Below, in pieces: positions 11,860-22,371 of a stretch of DNA of 64,000 nt. The first letter of the stretch is position 1, and the number at the start of each line of letters is the position of its first letter. The stretch comes from Megascapheus bottae (lineage: Eukaryota; Chordata; Mammalia; Rodentia; Geomyidae). Below the pieces are notes generated by a model. The model saw nothing but the letters and a program-made list of their open reading frames with translations. It searched no databases and was not told the origin of the DNA. The stretch lies in assembly GCA_024803745.1 (NCBI GenBank), contig JANJXV010000004.1:42279358-42343357 (forward strand), read 5' to 3'. A program made the position numbers and the translations under genes.

Positions 11860-11995
11860 GTTTGTGTCTTTTCCCCCTGCTACACTCCCAGGCTCTAAAT
11901 GTTATTTTCCAATCTTATTCTTCTCTGGACCTGGTCGAGGGAATGAATACACATTGTAAACCCTCCATTATTGTTTGTTGAATTGGATTACAGTA
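11860..11995 (+). mobile_element. Possible L2 3' terminal fragment
   Basis: It has a decayed series 'ctcccaggctctaaatg...cattattgtttgttgaattgg', resembling the L2 terminus that normally ends '...aatgtttgttgaatg'. The assignment is tentative. Confidence 0.35.
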
Positions 11996-12274
11996 ATAAC
12001 CAAGTTACACCAACCGAGTTGGAAAATGAACACTACTCAAACTACAGGCAAATTTGAGGGCAAATAAGTTGGTAGGTGAATGTGCCGTATATTCCAGCTG
12101 TAGGCTGATGTTTTTTGTTGAAGACACTATGCTTTCCTTAGTCTCTCTTTTGTTCTTACAGAGTCATTTACAATGCTGATGTCCTCTGTCCTTTTATTTA
12201 TCTTGCTAATCAATCAATCAATCAATTAATTATCTTTAAGTAGTTGTATAGAATACATTCAATTCAACAGCTTG

Positions 12275-12420
12275 AGCTCCTGGTATCATGAACTAGTGCT
12301 CTGGATCTGGATAGCCAACAGGATCACCAGGGCTTGTACAAAATGCTTTGGCCTCATCATTCTGTTGTTGACCCACAAGTTCTTAGGGTGGGATTCCAAT
12401 ATGTATATGTTCTCTAACTT
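12275..12420. mobile_element. MER5/MER58-like hAT DNA transposon remnant
   Basis: It contains 'caggatcaccagggcttgta', 'gacccacaagttcttagggt', 'gggattcc' and a decayed 'aacttctgaagggg', in the order seen in non-autonomous hAT-Charlie elements. There are no intact terminal repeats. The identification is from recalled consensus. Confidence 0.5.
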
Positions 12421-12583
12421 CTGAAGGGGTTATGTCCCATTATAAGATAAAATATCATATGCTAGAAAATTCATGTACTTTAACCTCATTAGTGATACAG
12501 TTTGCTGTAGAAAGTTGATATTTATACTCAGGATGATATGGTTGTCAGAGGGCAAGAGAAAGATTATTGCATTGTGTATTTCT

Positions 12584-12762
12584 TTCTTTATCTGTTGCTA
12601 GTTCTGGGGCTTGAACTCAGGGCCTAGACACGACTGTTGAGCTTTCTCAAGGCTAGCGCTCTACCACTTGAGCCACAGCACCATTTCCTGCTTTTTCTGT
12701 GTATGTGGACCAAGGAAATGAGCAAGCACTCTACCACTAGGCCACACTCCCAGACCCAAGCT
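12584..12762 (-). mobile_element. IDL-Geo-type dimeric SINE, minus strand
   Basis: The plus strand shows the reverse complement: 'ctggggcttgaactcagggc', 'ctctaccacttgagccacag', 'ctctaccactaggccacact'. It is flanked by a perfect 12-bp target-site duplication 'ttgtgtatttct' (12572-12583 and 12763-12774). The A-rich tail is at the left end. Confidence 0.92.
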
Positions 12763-12774
12763 TTGTGTATTTCT

Positions 12775-13719
12775 GACCTGGATAAAAGACCAAAGTCAAA
12801 ATTTGAAGCACTATTTTCTACAAAGTGTGAATTGCTTTGATGTCATCACAAAGTCAAAAAATTATAAGTCAAATCATTGCAAGATGATACTATCTCTATT
12901 TTAAACAGTTCTCATGTGATCTGGGACTATTGTTACAAACCTTTCAGAAATATTACAGATTCCCCACAAATATTTGAATGACAATAAAAGGGGTATTGAA
13001 ATTTCTCACCCAAATCCTGGCTTACTGACAGAGGCAGGGCTTCGCATCATGGAGGAATTTTAAAGGTGTTAGGTCTCGTCTATGTGGGTCCATGCATGGA
13101 GCTATAGAAATGAGGTTTGAGAAAGGTTGCCTGTTTTGCAGGAAAGCAATGTGTCTACAAATCTCTTCACCCAAGATGCTTTTATAAGCAGAACCAGGAA
13201 CAAGTTCTTGGGTTTTCTGTGAGAGGAATAAAATTGACTGGTTCTGTCAATATAATATCTATTCTGGGGAACGTTGCTTCTGGTCTCATAACTCCATGAG
13301 GAAAGAAGCAACCTTGTATCCTATCTGGGCTCCTACTAGAGGGTGAGTACTTTTCTCCATGACCTGTAATTTAGGAAAACTGTACCACATCCAGTTACCT
13401 TGGGCCTAGGTATAAAATGCCAGCTACCTCATTGTGGCTGTCCCTTGACATGCCGTGGTCTTGTTTTCCTTTAACCTTAGTAAGAACACTGGTGGTCCTC
13501 ACTGACAACTTGGATTATGCGCACATTTTATTCTCACAGAAATATTCAATAAAGCATACTGTTCAATATACTGGAAATAGATCTTACTTTCTTGATCTAT
13601 CCATTGTCTAGACAATTCTCCTTTTCCAGAGGACGGTCATGCATTGTAGAGGTTTATAAATATGTGATGAATTTTTAATTAATTCATATCTTGCTTTTCC
13701 CCTTTTATTTATTTGTAGA
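12775..13719. other. Unique sequence, nothing recognised
   Basis: Opposed open frames at 13102-13311 and 13117-13299 overlap on the two strands and have no domain. No repeat supported. Confidence 0.45.
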
Positions 13720-14080
13720 TACTTTCAGAGTATCTACTATGTAATGTGTGGCTTCCCAGGAGCACAATTAAATAAAATATTCTTCTTTCAAAATGAACAA
13801 ATAAACAGAAAATTAAAATGTAACATGTGAGAGCATCAGGCAAGGGAGAGATATAAGCAGCAGCAAGAAGGCTTTTCAGGCCATAAGAAACCTCCATTGA
13901 AAGGCAAGGAGTTAAGAACATGTAATAGACTTTGAATGGCAAAAGTTTTCTGGAAATAGAGGGAGTTAAAAGAATGGTGGTGGAGGTGAGAGTGCGGTAT
14001 CAATTAAAATTAGATTGTTCAGAACCTTCATGACATGCTAAGGAACTTGACCTTGGTTCTAAGAATATAAGTGGCATAAA
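13720..14080 (-). mobile_element. L2 fragment, reverse orientation, degraded
   Basis: It carries a decayed reverse-complement L2 series: 'agagtatctactatgtaatg', 'aagaaggcttttcagg', 'catgacatgctaaggaactt', 'gaccttggttctaag'. The minus-strand open frame 13709-13942 falls inside it. Confidence 0.5.
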
Positions 14081-14089
14081 TGAAAAAAG

Positions 14090-14300
14090 AGAATAATGTA
14101 CTTGAACTCTGTGGTCTGAAAAATAGGATTGAATTCTGCATCTGCCATCTATTAGTTATACACTGTTGTGCTGATGCTTGGGAATAGCTCAATCTTGATT
14201 TTCTCTTCTATAAAAATAAACATGACAGAACCTAGCTTGCAAGGTTAGTATGAGGGGTAAATAAGGATGTAAGGACAGCTTCAGAGTAAATTCTAGAGCT
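14090..14300 (+). mobile_element. MIR SINE, plus strand
   Basis: It follows the MIR body order: 'attgaattctgcatctgcca', 'ctattagttatacactgt', 'gctcaatcttgattttctc', 'ctataaaaataaacatgaca', 'agcttgcaaggttagtatga'. It is an ancient mammalian tRNA-derived SINE. Confidence 0.7.
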
Positions 14301-15149
14301 TTACGATCAATGCAGGAACCACTAGTCACATTAATTAAATTAATCAAATTTAAATAGGGCAGAAGGACTTACTGTCACACTCCTTGTATGTTCTCCTTGT
14401 TTACACATTAGCTGAGGTATTCATACTAACGTTTCAATGGTGCAATAGCCTTATGTGTCCAATAGCTGATTGGAAAGGCCTGACATAGCAAACTTTGGAA
14501 AAATGTTTCCTTGGCTTTCCTTAGGTATAACATATAATGAATCTGTTGATTGCATGTACTTTTAAGTTTTCAAAGTTGGGGAATTCTCTTAGATTAGATT
14601 CAATTTCCTCCCAAGGTATCCATCCAGAGCTTATGCATAGCCCTGGGTTGTGGTTCTGGCTGCCTTTGGCTCTCTCTCTGGCAGCCATGCTGCACATCCT
14701 GACTCTAGGCTTGGAATTTTGCTTAGTTGTCTTAGAATGCCAATGTGACAAGAAAACTGCTGCAAGAGCAGAGATACAAGGTTCCCCAGTGAACTTACTC
14801 TGGGTTCTGAACTGTATTCTTTAGGGCATTGCCTCTAGGAGCGACTCCTGCCATTTCAAATAACAGCTTAATACATCCTGTTCCCTTCTCTAAGGCTCTG
14901 TAACCCAGAGCATCAGGGATGATGGCCATTTTTGGTGACAGGCAGACACCTGCCTTGAATGCTCAATTCATTTCAACTTAGATCACTTTCCCAGAAAGAG
15001 TGTAGTAACTTCCAGTTTCTACTGAATTTTGATTTAGTACAGGAAGTTAGCTAAAGTTGTAAGTACAGATTTCTCTTTACAAGGAGAGTTATTGAGAAGA
15101 TTAAATAAGAAAACCTACAGGGGTTGTTCAGAAGACTGAAAATTGGCAA
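14301..15149. other. Unique sequence, nothing recognised
   Basis: Two open frames on opposite strands (14521-14751 minus, 14537-14824 plus) overlap almost completely and have no recognisable product. Confidence 0.45.
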
Positions 15150-15150
15150 A

Positions 15151-15182
<32 letters not shown>

Positions 15183-15194
15183 AATAAAATAAAT
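15150..15194 (+). repeat. (AAAT)n microsatellite
   Basis: About ten AAAT units, ending in AAAAT variants. Confidence 0.95.
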
Positions 15195-16103
15195 GCATGA
15201 AAGTTTTCTTAATCTCTGTGGGGCAGGGAAACAAGATTTCTTTCTGGCATTTGTACTATGCTACTATATTTAAAAGAAGTCAAGTGAAAGATCAAGTGGA
15301 AGCAATTAAATCCGTAGATGGGCTGAGAGTCTGGCATTATTGAGGGGTGTATGTAAATTAACCAGAACTTAATTGAGAAAAGAGGTTGAGAGTGTTCCTA
15401 AGGCTGAAGTTAGAGGAGATATTTCAGGGGACAGTTTTCCCTAGATATCTTACATTTCTGTCCATCCTGGAAACAGGAAACAGGAAACAGGTAGCTCTGT
15501 TCCACACTATATTTTTCATAGATGTTTGAATAGCAAACAACTATCAAAGATTGACATCTCATCACCTTTTGAAGCAAAAGGCATGTTTATTTATTGTTTT
15601 GGTATCCTGAGATAATGTGTTCCTGGGGTATATGCTCCATGGTAAAAATTTCAGTTACTTGAAGCATATGGATTTTTTTTGGAATGTGACCTGCTTGTAA
15701 GAATTGAGCCTTTGGATAAAAAAGAATTGAGCCTCTGAGGGAAAGTAAATTGTAACAGTTTGGTATTTACTGCTATTCCCATCAGTAATAAAGTCACATG
15801 TCTCTAGGAGTTTTGTGTCATCTTTTGGTACATATGCAACTATGACCAATTTATTAGATTGCAAATAAAATAATCTTTTAGATTATTCACAGTTTCTAAC
15901 TGAACATCTCATGGTGACAAAAACTTTAAAGATTTTTCCATGTCAACTATAATATAATAGGGCTTATATTAGAATGGTTTGAAAGGAAGAAATGCTGTTG
16001 GTTCTAAGTGTGAAGAAGGAAAAGGGAAGAAACAAGATTGGGCAGACTGTTTTAGGAGGGAGTACAGAGTAAGAAATGTATAAAAGTCCAAGAGATATTA
16101 AAA
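15195..16103. other. Unique AT-rich sequence with a GGAAACA triplet repeat
   Basis: Three tandem GGAAACA units occur at 15469-15490. Nothing else is recognised. Confidence 0.5.
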
Positions 16104-16110
16104 TTCTGAC

Positions 16111-16199
16111 CGTGGGTCTGGATACAGGTCAAGTGGTAGAGCACCAACCTAGCAAACATGAGGCCCTGAGTTCATGCCTCAGTATGGTTAAAGAAAAAC
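16111..16199 (+). mobile_element. Monomeric ID-like / tRNA-derived SINE
   Basis: A single tRNA-like unit with an A-box-like 'caggtcaagtggtagagc', a B-box-like 'gagttcatgcctcag' and a short A-rich tail. It is flanked by a 7-bp direct repeat 'ttctgac' (16104-16110 and 16200-16206). It lacks a second monomer. Confidence 0.75.
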
Positions 16200-16206
16200 T
16201 TCTGAC

Positions 16207-16482
16207 ATTAGGCAGATGAAAGTAGAATTTAGCAAAATAACTAACCAATGACTGCATTTCACAAACAGGTGGCATCTTGTTTTGTTTATTTTAGAAGTGT
16301 ACATCTCTAAAGTTAAAAGATGGGTCTGAAAAAATTAGCAGAGGAAGAAGGCATAAATAGATCAACTAGATTTTTCATCTTGTTTCTCCTCAGATCTGGA
16401 TGCATAGAGCTCATGAGAGGACCTGGCTGGCACACCTCTGTGGGTGAGTGGTATACCAGAAAGGGGAGAGTAGCTGGGACAA
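16207..16482. other. Unique sequence upstream of the L1 cluster
   Basis: No feature recognised. Confidence 0.5.
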
Positions 16483-16493
16483 TGACCCTGATA

Positions 16494-17480
16494 CTTTTTT
16501 ATTTGGGGGGTAATGTATAGAGGGTTACAGTTACATTAGCCAGATAGTAGGTGCATTACTTCTCACACTCACACATTGATACCCCATTCTCATGTCTTTG
16601 TCCCCATTTCCCTCCTTCCACCCCTTCCCAATCATCTTGTTTCCCCCTTCACTTTCCTATTTCAAATGAACAAATAAACATATATCCAATGTACCAGGTA
16701 ACAAAGTCAGGTACTATAACAATATGAGATTAACCAAAGGGCAACAAAGAAGAGAAATAACATAGTACATTAAGAACAGCAATTACACAAGATAAAGCTC
16801 TTGTTTCCATATCTTGAAGATCCTTTCATTTAGTCTCATCGTATATAATCTTATCTGCCTAGGTTTTGTGCTATTGTAATCCTCTGCTAGGAGAGTCCTA
16901 GATATGAACAAATTATTATAAATGAGGGAAACCATTGAGCCTATGTTCCCTTGGGTCTGGCTTACTTCACCTAATATGATTTTTTTCCAACTCTTTCCAT
17001 TTCCTTACAAATGGGGCAATGTCTTTCTTTCTGATGGCAGCATAGAATTCCATTGTGTATAAATACCACATCTTGTTGATCCAATCATCTACTGAGGGGC
17101 ATCTGGGTTGGTTCCATATCTTTGCTATGGTAAATAGTGCTGCAATGAACATCTTTCTGCTAGTGGATTTAGTATGTCCTTGTTTCTAGATGATTGGGTA
17201 AAAATGCCCAGGAGTGGAATTGCTGGGTCATAGGGGAGCTCTATGTTTAGTCTTTTGAGGAACTTGAGGAACTGCCATACTACTTTCCATAGTGATTGAA
17301 TGAGTTTATACTCTCACCAACAGTGTAGTAGTGATCCCTCCTGTCTACATCCCTGCCAGAATCTGTTGATATTAGATTTCTTGATGATGGCCATTCTAAG
17401 TGGAGTGAGGTGGAATCTCAAAGTTGTTTTGATTTACATATCTTTATGACCAGAGATGCTGAGCATTTCTTCTGATGCTG
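16494..17480 (-). mobile_element. 5'-truncated L1, minus strand (L1 half of a SINE-L1 chimera)
   Basis: Reading the minus strand from 17480 down to 16494 gives the C-terminal part of L1 ORF2. Its peptide words MFIAALFTIAKIWNQPRCPS and 'MWYLYTMEFYAAIRKKDIAP' are characteristic. A polypurine-containing 3' UTR and a short A tail (T-run at 16495-16500) follow. Target-site duplication 'tgaccctgata' lies at 16483-16493 and again at 17667-17677, beyond the adjoining SINE, so the SINE and L1 entered as one unit. The reading frame is not intact upstream. Confidence 0.9.
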
Positions 17481-17666
17481 TTTTTGGTCAGTCACGGGGC
17501 TTGAACTCAGGGCCTGAGCACTGTCCTTGGGCTTTCTCAAGGTTAGTGTTCTACCACTTAAGTCACAGCACCCACATTCAGCTTTTTCTATGTAGTGGTA
17601 CCAAGGGATCGAACTTGGGTCTTTGTGCTAGGGAAGTACTCTTACCACTAGGCAAAACTCCCAGCC
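17481..17666 (-). mobile_element. IDL-Geo-type SINE fused 5' of an L1
   Basis: On the plus strand it reads 'cggggcttgaactcagggcc ... ctaccactaggcaaaactcccagcc', a full-length minus-strand element. Its short tail abuts truncated L1 sequence at about 17480, and its 5' end lies directly at the right copy of the L1 target-site duplication. It has no private duplication of its own, which points to RNA template switching during L1 reverse transcription. A later SINE insertion exactly at the L1 edge is the alternative. Confidence 0.85.
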
Positions 17667-17677
17667 TGACCCTGATA

Positions 17678-19635
17678 GTTTGAGGCCACACCAGGCCTCA
17701 GTTATTATTAATATTTAAATCATTTTTGAATAATTAGAGCTTTGACTGATACATTAAAATCCCTAGCAAATAAATCTTTTGAGAAAAAAGTGAAAACCAC
17801 ACACTTAAGCAGATGAAATATTTTAATGTGTCAATATTCTAAATATTTCATGGGGGGACTTTTTATTAATGAATACCGAATATCAATGATATACATCTTT
17901 TCTGTGTTTTGAAGGCAAACAAACTTTGTGTATCATCGTCTCCCAGATGCCTCTGTTTTACTCAATTTGTAGTACAAAAAATCCTATCAGGATGCATTTT
18001 TTAAAAATTTTTATTCCAATTAGATTTATTCAAAATTCTGCCAAGGATGCATTTTGATGATGATGAATCCTGGAAGTGAATGGCAAGTGAAGAACATAAT
18101 TACAAAGTTCCATGTACAGTATGATTTAAGGGGAAAACATAGTTGAGTGTTTTTCTATTCTGAATTATTTGCCAGTGGTTTTTGAACTTTGTGTACTGCC
18201 ACATACTCTTGTAATGAATATCAAATTATACAATACCAAGATTATGCTGCTGCTCGCCCCAGGAATTCTGTGGCGGCCACTCTTCATACATTTCTGACTG
18301 GAACTCAGTGCCTTGGCAACATCATGGTGCCATTTAGTGTATAAAAATGCTTTCAACATTAAACAAATTAGTCTGGTCTATATTAAAGCTATTTGTTAAT
18401 TATCCATCAGGGTACTTCATATCAGAAGGCAGGTTTTCTCCCTTTCTTTCTTTTGTGTGTATCATTTTTAACATCTCTTGTATCATCTATGGATAACAGG
18501 TTCTCAGGTGGAGAGCCGAATATGTCACTGAAAGCCCAGTGGAGTTAAATGTGCAAAGTCAGTCCGAATACACGCTGTAATGGATTTGACCTCACAGAAC
18601 ACTACAAAGAGAAATTGCAGATAACCATCTGAACTGACTTCTGAAGCTTGTAGTTCAGACTCCTGAGACAGAGAGAAAAGGGAGACAAACACTCACTAGA
18701 GAGAACAACTCAGAGATAGCAGAGTTCACATAGGTCTGATTTTAAAAGTAAATAATGTTAAAAATGGGGGAAAAGGTGATTTTTTTCCTCTAGCTCTCTT
18801 TTTCTCATATGTTTTCCTTACTTCCCACAAAATGTCCTTGATGGATAATAAACAATAGCATCCCTCTTACACTTTTCCTTATCACACGGGTGTCTATTGC
18901 ATTGAATATTTGATCACATATTTGACCAATATGTGAACAGATACAAAATACAACATGTGAACAAAATACAAAATCACTGAAATCTTAGCTCTAAGCAGAC
19001 AGTAAATCATTACAGTGACCTAGTTTTGCCCACTAGCGTACACAAATGTTATCTTATGAGTTGCTTAGGCAAGACTCAAGTGATTTCTGTGATGAATATC
19101 TCAGATTAATTTTTAGTGCCAAAGATAGTTATAAAGGTGCTATAAAAGGTTGCATAAATAGTAACTTATGGGATTTTTATCATATTTTATGGGATTTTTA
19201 TCATATTTTATCATATTTTATACATGCACTTCTACTACTGAAACCGGATCTCATGTGTTTGCATTCATCGTTTTACAATTAATCCCTAGCTTTTGTTAAA
19301 AAGATAGCTGGGCTTACAGCTGAGACTGGGTTTAAGGCTAAGTGTGTTATGTGGAGTCTAGATCTATGACTTCAGTCTTGTATTACTGTGGCCCCAAAGC
19401 AACTTCCACTATTGAACAAAGCCATAGAAATTTTGAATAATGTTTCACACATATAATCACAAACGTGAAACCAGAAATCTTCTTTGGACAGTTATTCAAA
19501 TGGTACTAGAAAAGGCATTCCAGAAATATATGCTAGTATACACACTATATATGTGTAAGCTCAAAGGTGCACCCTAAACTCGGGATGATGGGAATACCCG
19601 AAGCAAAAAGGATAGCTAGCATCAAAATTCCATAT
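17678..19635. other. Unique sequence with a short tandem duplication
   Basis: A 21-bp unit (tgggatttttatcatatttta) occurs twice in tandem at about 19168-19217 and is followed by a partial third copy. The last about 100 bp before 19636 may belong to an old L1 3' UTR that continues at 21106. No gene is supported. Confidence 0.45.
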
Positions 19636-19650
19636 AAGAAGTTGAGGATT
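19636..19650. repeat. Target-site duplication, copy 1 of 3
   Basis: The 15-mer aagaagttgaggatt recurs exactly at 20657-20671 and 21091-21105, flanking two L1 fragments. Confidence 0.95.
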
Positions 19651-20656
19651 CAGTTGATGAGTGGATCAACAAGATGTGGTATTTATACACAATGGAATAC
19701 TATGCTGTTGTCAGAAAGAATGACATCGCCCCATTTGTAAGGAAATGGAAAGACTTAGAAAAAATCATATTAAGTGAAGTAAGCCAGACTCAAAGGAACA
19801 TAGGCCCAATAGTCTCCCTCATTTGTCATAATCAGTAGAAACCTTGGGCTCTCCTAGCAGAGATTTACAATAGAACAAAATCTAGATACATAAGGCCATA
19901 CAGTATGATGTTAAATGCAAGGACCTCCAGGATATAGAAACAAAAGCCATATAATCAGTGATTGTTGTCCTTGATGTACTATGTTATCTCTCATCTCTTT
20001 TACTGTCCCTTGGTTATCTCATATTGTTAGAGTATTTCCCCCTGTTATCTGATATATCTTACATATACTTAATTGGTTGTTTGAAATAGGAGGGGGAAGG
20101 GGAGAAATCAAGTTGTGAGGGGGTAGGGAAATGGGAAACAGGAAATGAGAAAGGGTATCAATATTTGTGAAGTAATGTACCTTCTATCTGATGAATATAA
20201 TGTAACCCTTCTTGTGGGGCACGTCACGTCAGGAAAATGGGCTCATTTCCTGGTCTTGAGATCCAACCTGCCTGTCACCTGGTTGGGAGGCTTGGCTGTG
20301 GTTTGTGATGTAAAGTAAGGCTACCTCTAACCCTGGGATTGGCCCCTCTGCCCTCTCGGAGAGCACCTACCTCCTGCCATGCCCACCTCTATGCTGATAG
20401 GCTCCTGCATCCTATACCAACTCATTGCATTTTCACAATAAACGAGTCTTGCTTTGACGAGTCTCCCTGGTGCATCCTGAGTGTCTTCCCTCTGGTGAGG
20501 GAGGGCTGGGTGTGGGCTGCCAGTCAGCCCTAACCTTTCTCAGTCTCGGTCTTAGTCGGGGCATGTTCTCTCTGTCCCTCTTGCAGGTCAGGAGGCAAGA
20601 AGGACTAAAACCCCCCACACCTTCTTAAATACAATAAAAATATATAAAAGAAAAAA
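19651..20656 (+). mobile_element. 5'-truncated L1 (copy A) carrying a solo LTR
   Basis: It begins in the last part of ORF2. In one frame it encodes the DEWINKMWYLYTMEYYAVV-like C-terminus and ends with the ICHNQ-stop typical of this L1 family. A 3' UTR with a G-rich polypurine tract (about 20090-20160) follows, then 'gaagtaatgtaccttctatc' and an AATAAA-containing end with A tail. The 3' UTR is interrupted by the LTR at 20213-20619. The element lies between target-site copies 1 and 2. Confidence 0.92.
20213..20619 (+). mobile_element. Solo LTR of an endogenous retrovirus (407 bp)
   Basis: It starts tgtggggc and ends ccccccaca, giving TG...CA ends with 7-bp terminal inverted repeats. A 6-bp target-site duplication ccttct (20207-20212 and 20620-20625) flanks it, and removing it restores the expected L1 3' UTR. 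It contains a polyadenylation signal aataaa (20437-20442) followed by T/G-rich sequence, which places the R-U5 boundary near 20460. Length and 6-bp duplication suggest a class II (ERVK-like) element, but I cannot name the family. No internal retroviral region is present. Open frames at 20339-20618 are not genes. Confidence 0.88.
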
Positions 20657-20671
20657 AAGAAGTTGAGGATT
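20657..20671. repeat. Target-site duplication, copy 2 of 3
   Basis: The same 15-mer aagaagttgaggatt, sitting directly between the tail of L1 copy A and the start of L1 copy B. Confidence 0.95.
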
Positions 20672-21090
20672 CATTTGTCATAATTAGTATAAACCTTGGA
20701 CTCTCCTAGCAGAGATTTACAATAGAACAAAACCTAGATACATAAGGTCAGATAGTATGAAGCTAAATGAAAGGACTTCCAGGATATAGAAACAAAAGTC
20801 ATATAATGAGTGATTGTTGTTCTTAATGTACTATGTTATTTCTTATCTCTTTTGTTGTTTCTTGGTTATTTCATATTGTTACAGTATTGTACGCTGTTAT
20901 CTGACATATTGGATATAGGTTCATTTGAAATAGGATAGGGAAGGGGGAAAACAAGATGAGGGGAGGGGAGGGAGGAGGGAAGTGGGGACAAAAACATGAG
21001 AAAGGGTAGCAGTATTTGTGAAGTAATACACCTTCGATCTGGTGAATATGATGTAACCCTTCTATTAATTACAATAAAATATATTAAAAA
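20672..21090 (+). mobile_element. 5'-truncated L1 (copy B), 3' UTR only
   Basis: It begins near the ORF2 stop ('catttgtcataattagtata') and carries the whole 3' UTR, including the G-rich polypurine stretch (20938-20985) and the 'gtaacccttctattaattac' end with A tail. Its truncation point and many substitutions differ from copy A, so it looks like an independent insertion rather than a duplication. Confidence 0.92.
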
Positions 21091-21105
21091 AAGAAGTTGA
21101 GGATT
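21091..21105. repeat. Target-site duplication, copy 3 of 3
   Basis: Third exact copy of aagaagttgaggatt, at the right edge of L1 copy B. Confidence 0.95.
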
Positions 21106-21455
21106 ATCTTTGTGGTTGTTTTTTATGTACTATTGGAATTATTTTTTCTCTCTCTCTCCTTATGGTTCATTCTCTGTTGTAACTGTATCTGTTTGGTACT
21201 TGGTATATAGTATATACACATATTTGTTTATTTTAATCAGGGAAGGAAAGGAGAAAAACAAGATGATGAGAGAAAGGACAAAGGGTGAACCAATGTAAGA
21301 GTTTTATTCACAAGGCAATAAGTAGGAAATGGGGGAGGGAAAGTGAGGTAAAAAAGATGGAAAGGGGTAACAATGATTGAGAAATAGTGCACTCACTCCC
21401 CGATGAATGTAACTGTAACCCCTCTATATATCACCTTGACAATAAAATAATAAAA
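21106..21455 (+). mobile_element. Older L1 3' UTR, host of the tandem insertions
   Basis: It has a diverged polypurine region (21240-21370) and ends 'gatgaatgtaactgtaaccc ... caccttgacaataaaataataaaag', the 3' end of an older L1 subfamily. It probably continues the pre-insertion sequence left of 19636. Confidence 0.7.
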
Positions 21456-21713
21456 GAAGAAGTCAAATGTATTCATTCCATCAATGGAATTCCTACAATG
21501 GAATTGCAGGTGACAACAGACTTGGACTCTTTTTCTTTCTGTGACATCGTTTCCTTCAAGTATTGGGAAGTCTGGATTTTCACAGGGAACACTTTTGAAA
21601 GCATTTGTCACCTAGCTGCAGCAGTATACTCTCAACATGTCAGCTGGTTAGGCTAGTGATTATAGGTGCTATGCTGTGCGGTTATTTCCAAACAATTTTT
21701 GCAAAATGCTCTG

Positions 21714-21714
<1 letters not shown>
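21456..21714. other. Unique sequence, nothing recognised
   Basis: No feature supported. Confidence 0.5.

Positions 21715-21758
<44 letters not shown>
21715..21758 (+). repeat. (GT)n microsatellite
   Basis: A perfect run of about 22 GT units inside a spurious 133-codon open frame (21605-22006). Confidence 0.97.
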
Positions 21759-22329
21759 GGCATAATTACAAGCTTACTAATAGCTTCCTTCAGAAAAATG
21801 TTTCCTTACAATTAACTCCCTTGGTGAAGATGGAGCAAAATGACTTCCAAGTTGTCCTGTCTTGTGCTCCTATTTCTGCGTTTTTGAGTTTTGCCTCATG
21901 TTGTTTCAGGTCTGAGATGAACACACATAAAAGACTAGGCAAATTGTGTAGTGATTATCATGAAGCACAGTTGCACGGATGCAGAACATCAAGCACTAAT
22001 CTATGAGTTTGCATTTGCATGTTATAAATAATTAGGACCTAAATGCTGAGTGTGCTATTGTGGGCCAGACCACGTTTTTGCTAAAATAAACAGGTACAGT
22101 AACTATCAGCCTGGAACTTGTAACAAAGGGAATTTTTCAACATAAACTATTTCAACAGAAACATTCAATGTTTTAAAACAGAAATGGAAAGACAAACATT
22201 TTTGCAACTAACATTATTTCAATAGATTTTTTTGTGCATGTTCTTCAAAGTCTTAAAGATTCAGAGAAGGACACATATGTATAAAAGCAGACTAAATTCA
22301 CAGTCTGTGTTTATATTTATATTTGCTTT

Positions 22330-22331
<2 letters not shown>
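21759..22331. other. Unique sequence; octamer-like words near 22005
   Basis: The words 'gtttgcatttgcatgttata' near 22008-22030 resemble POU/octamer sites beside an AT-rich homeodomain-like stretch. Nothing else is recognised. Confidence 0.3.

Positions 22332-22368
<37 letters not shown>
22332..22368 (+). repeat. (GT)n microsatellite
   Basis: About 18 GT units. Open frames across it on both strands (22232-22429, 22298-22621) are artefacts. Confidence 0.97.

Positions 22369-22371
<3 letters not shown>

Noticed and set aside
15469..15490. Three GGAAACA units as a possible array or CRISPR-like repeat
   Set aside because: The units are tandem with no spacers and only three copies, in a eukaryotic genome.
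19168..19217. Tandem 21-bp duplication as a possible minisatellite
   Set aside because: There are only two full copies and a partial third. It is ordinary slippage and not worth a separate claim.
20339..20618. Short open frames on both strands at 20.3-20.6 kb
   Set aside because: They lie wholly inside the solo LTR and show no retroviral protein motif.
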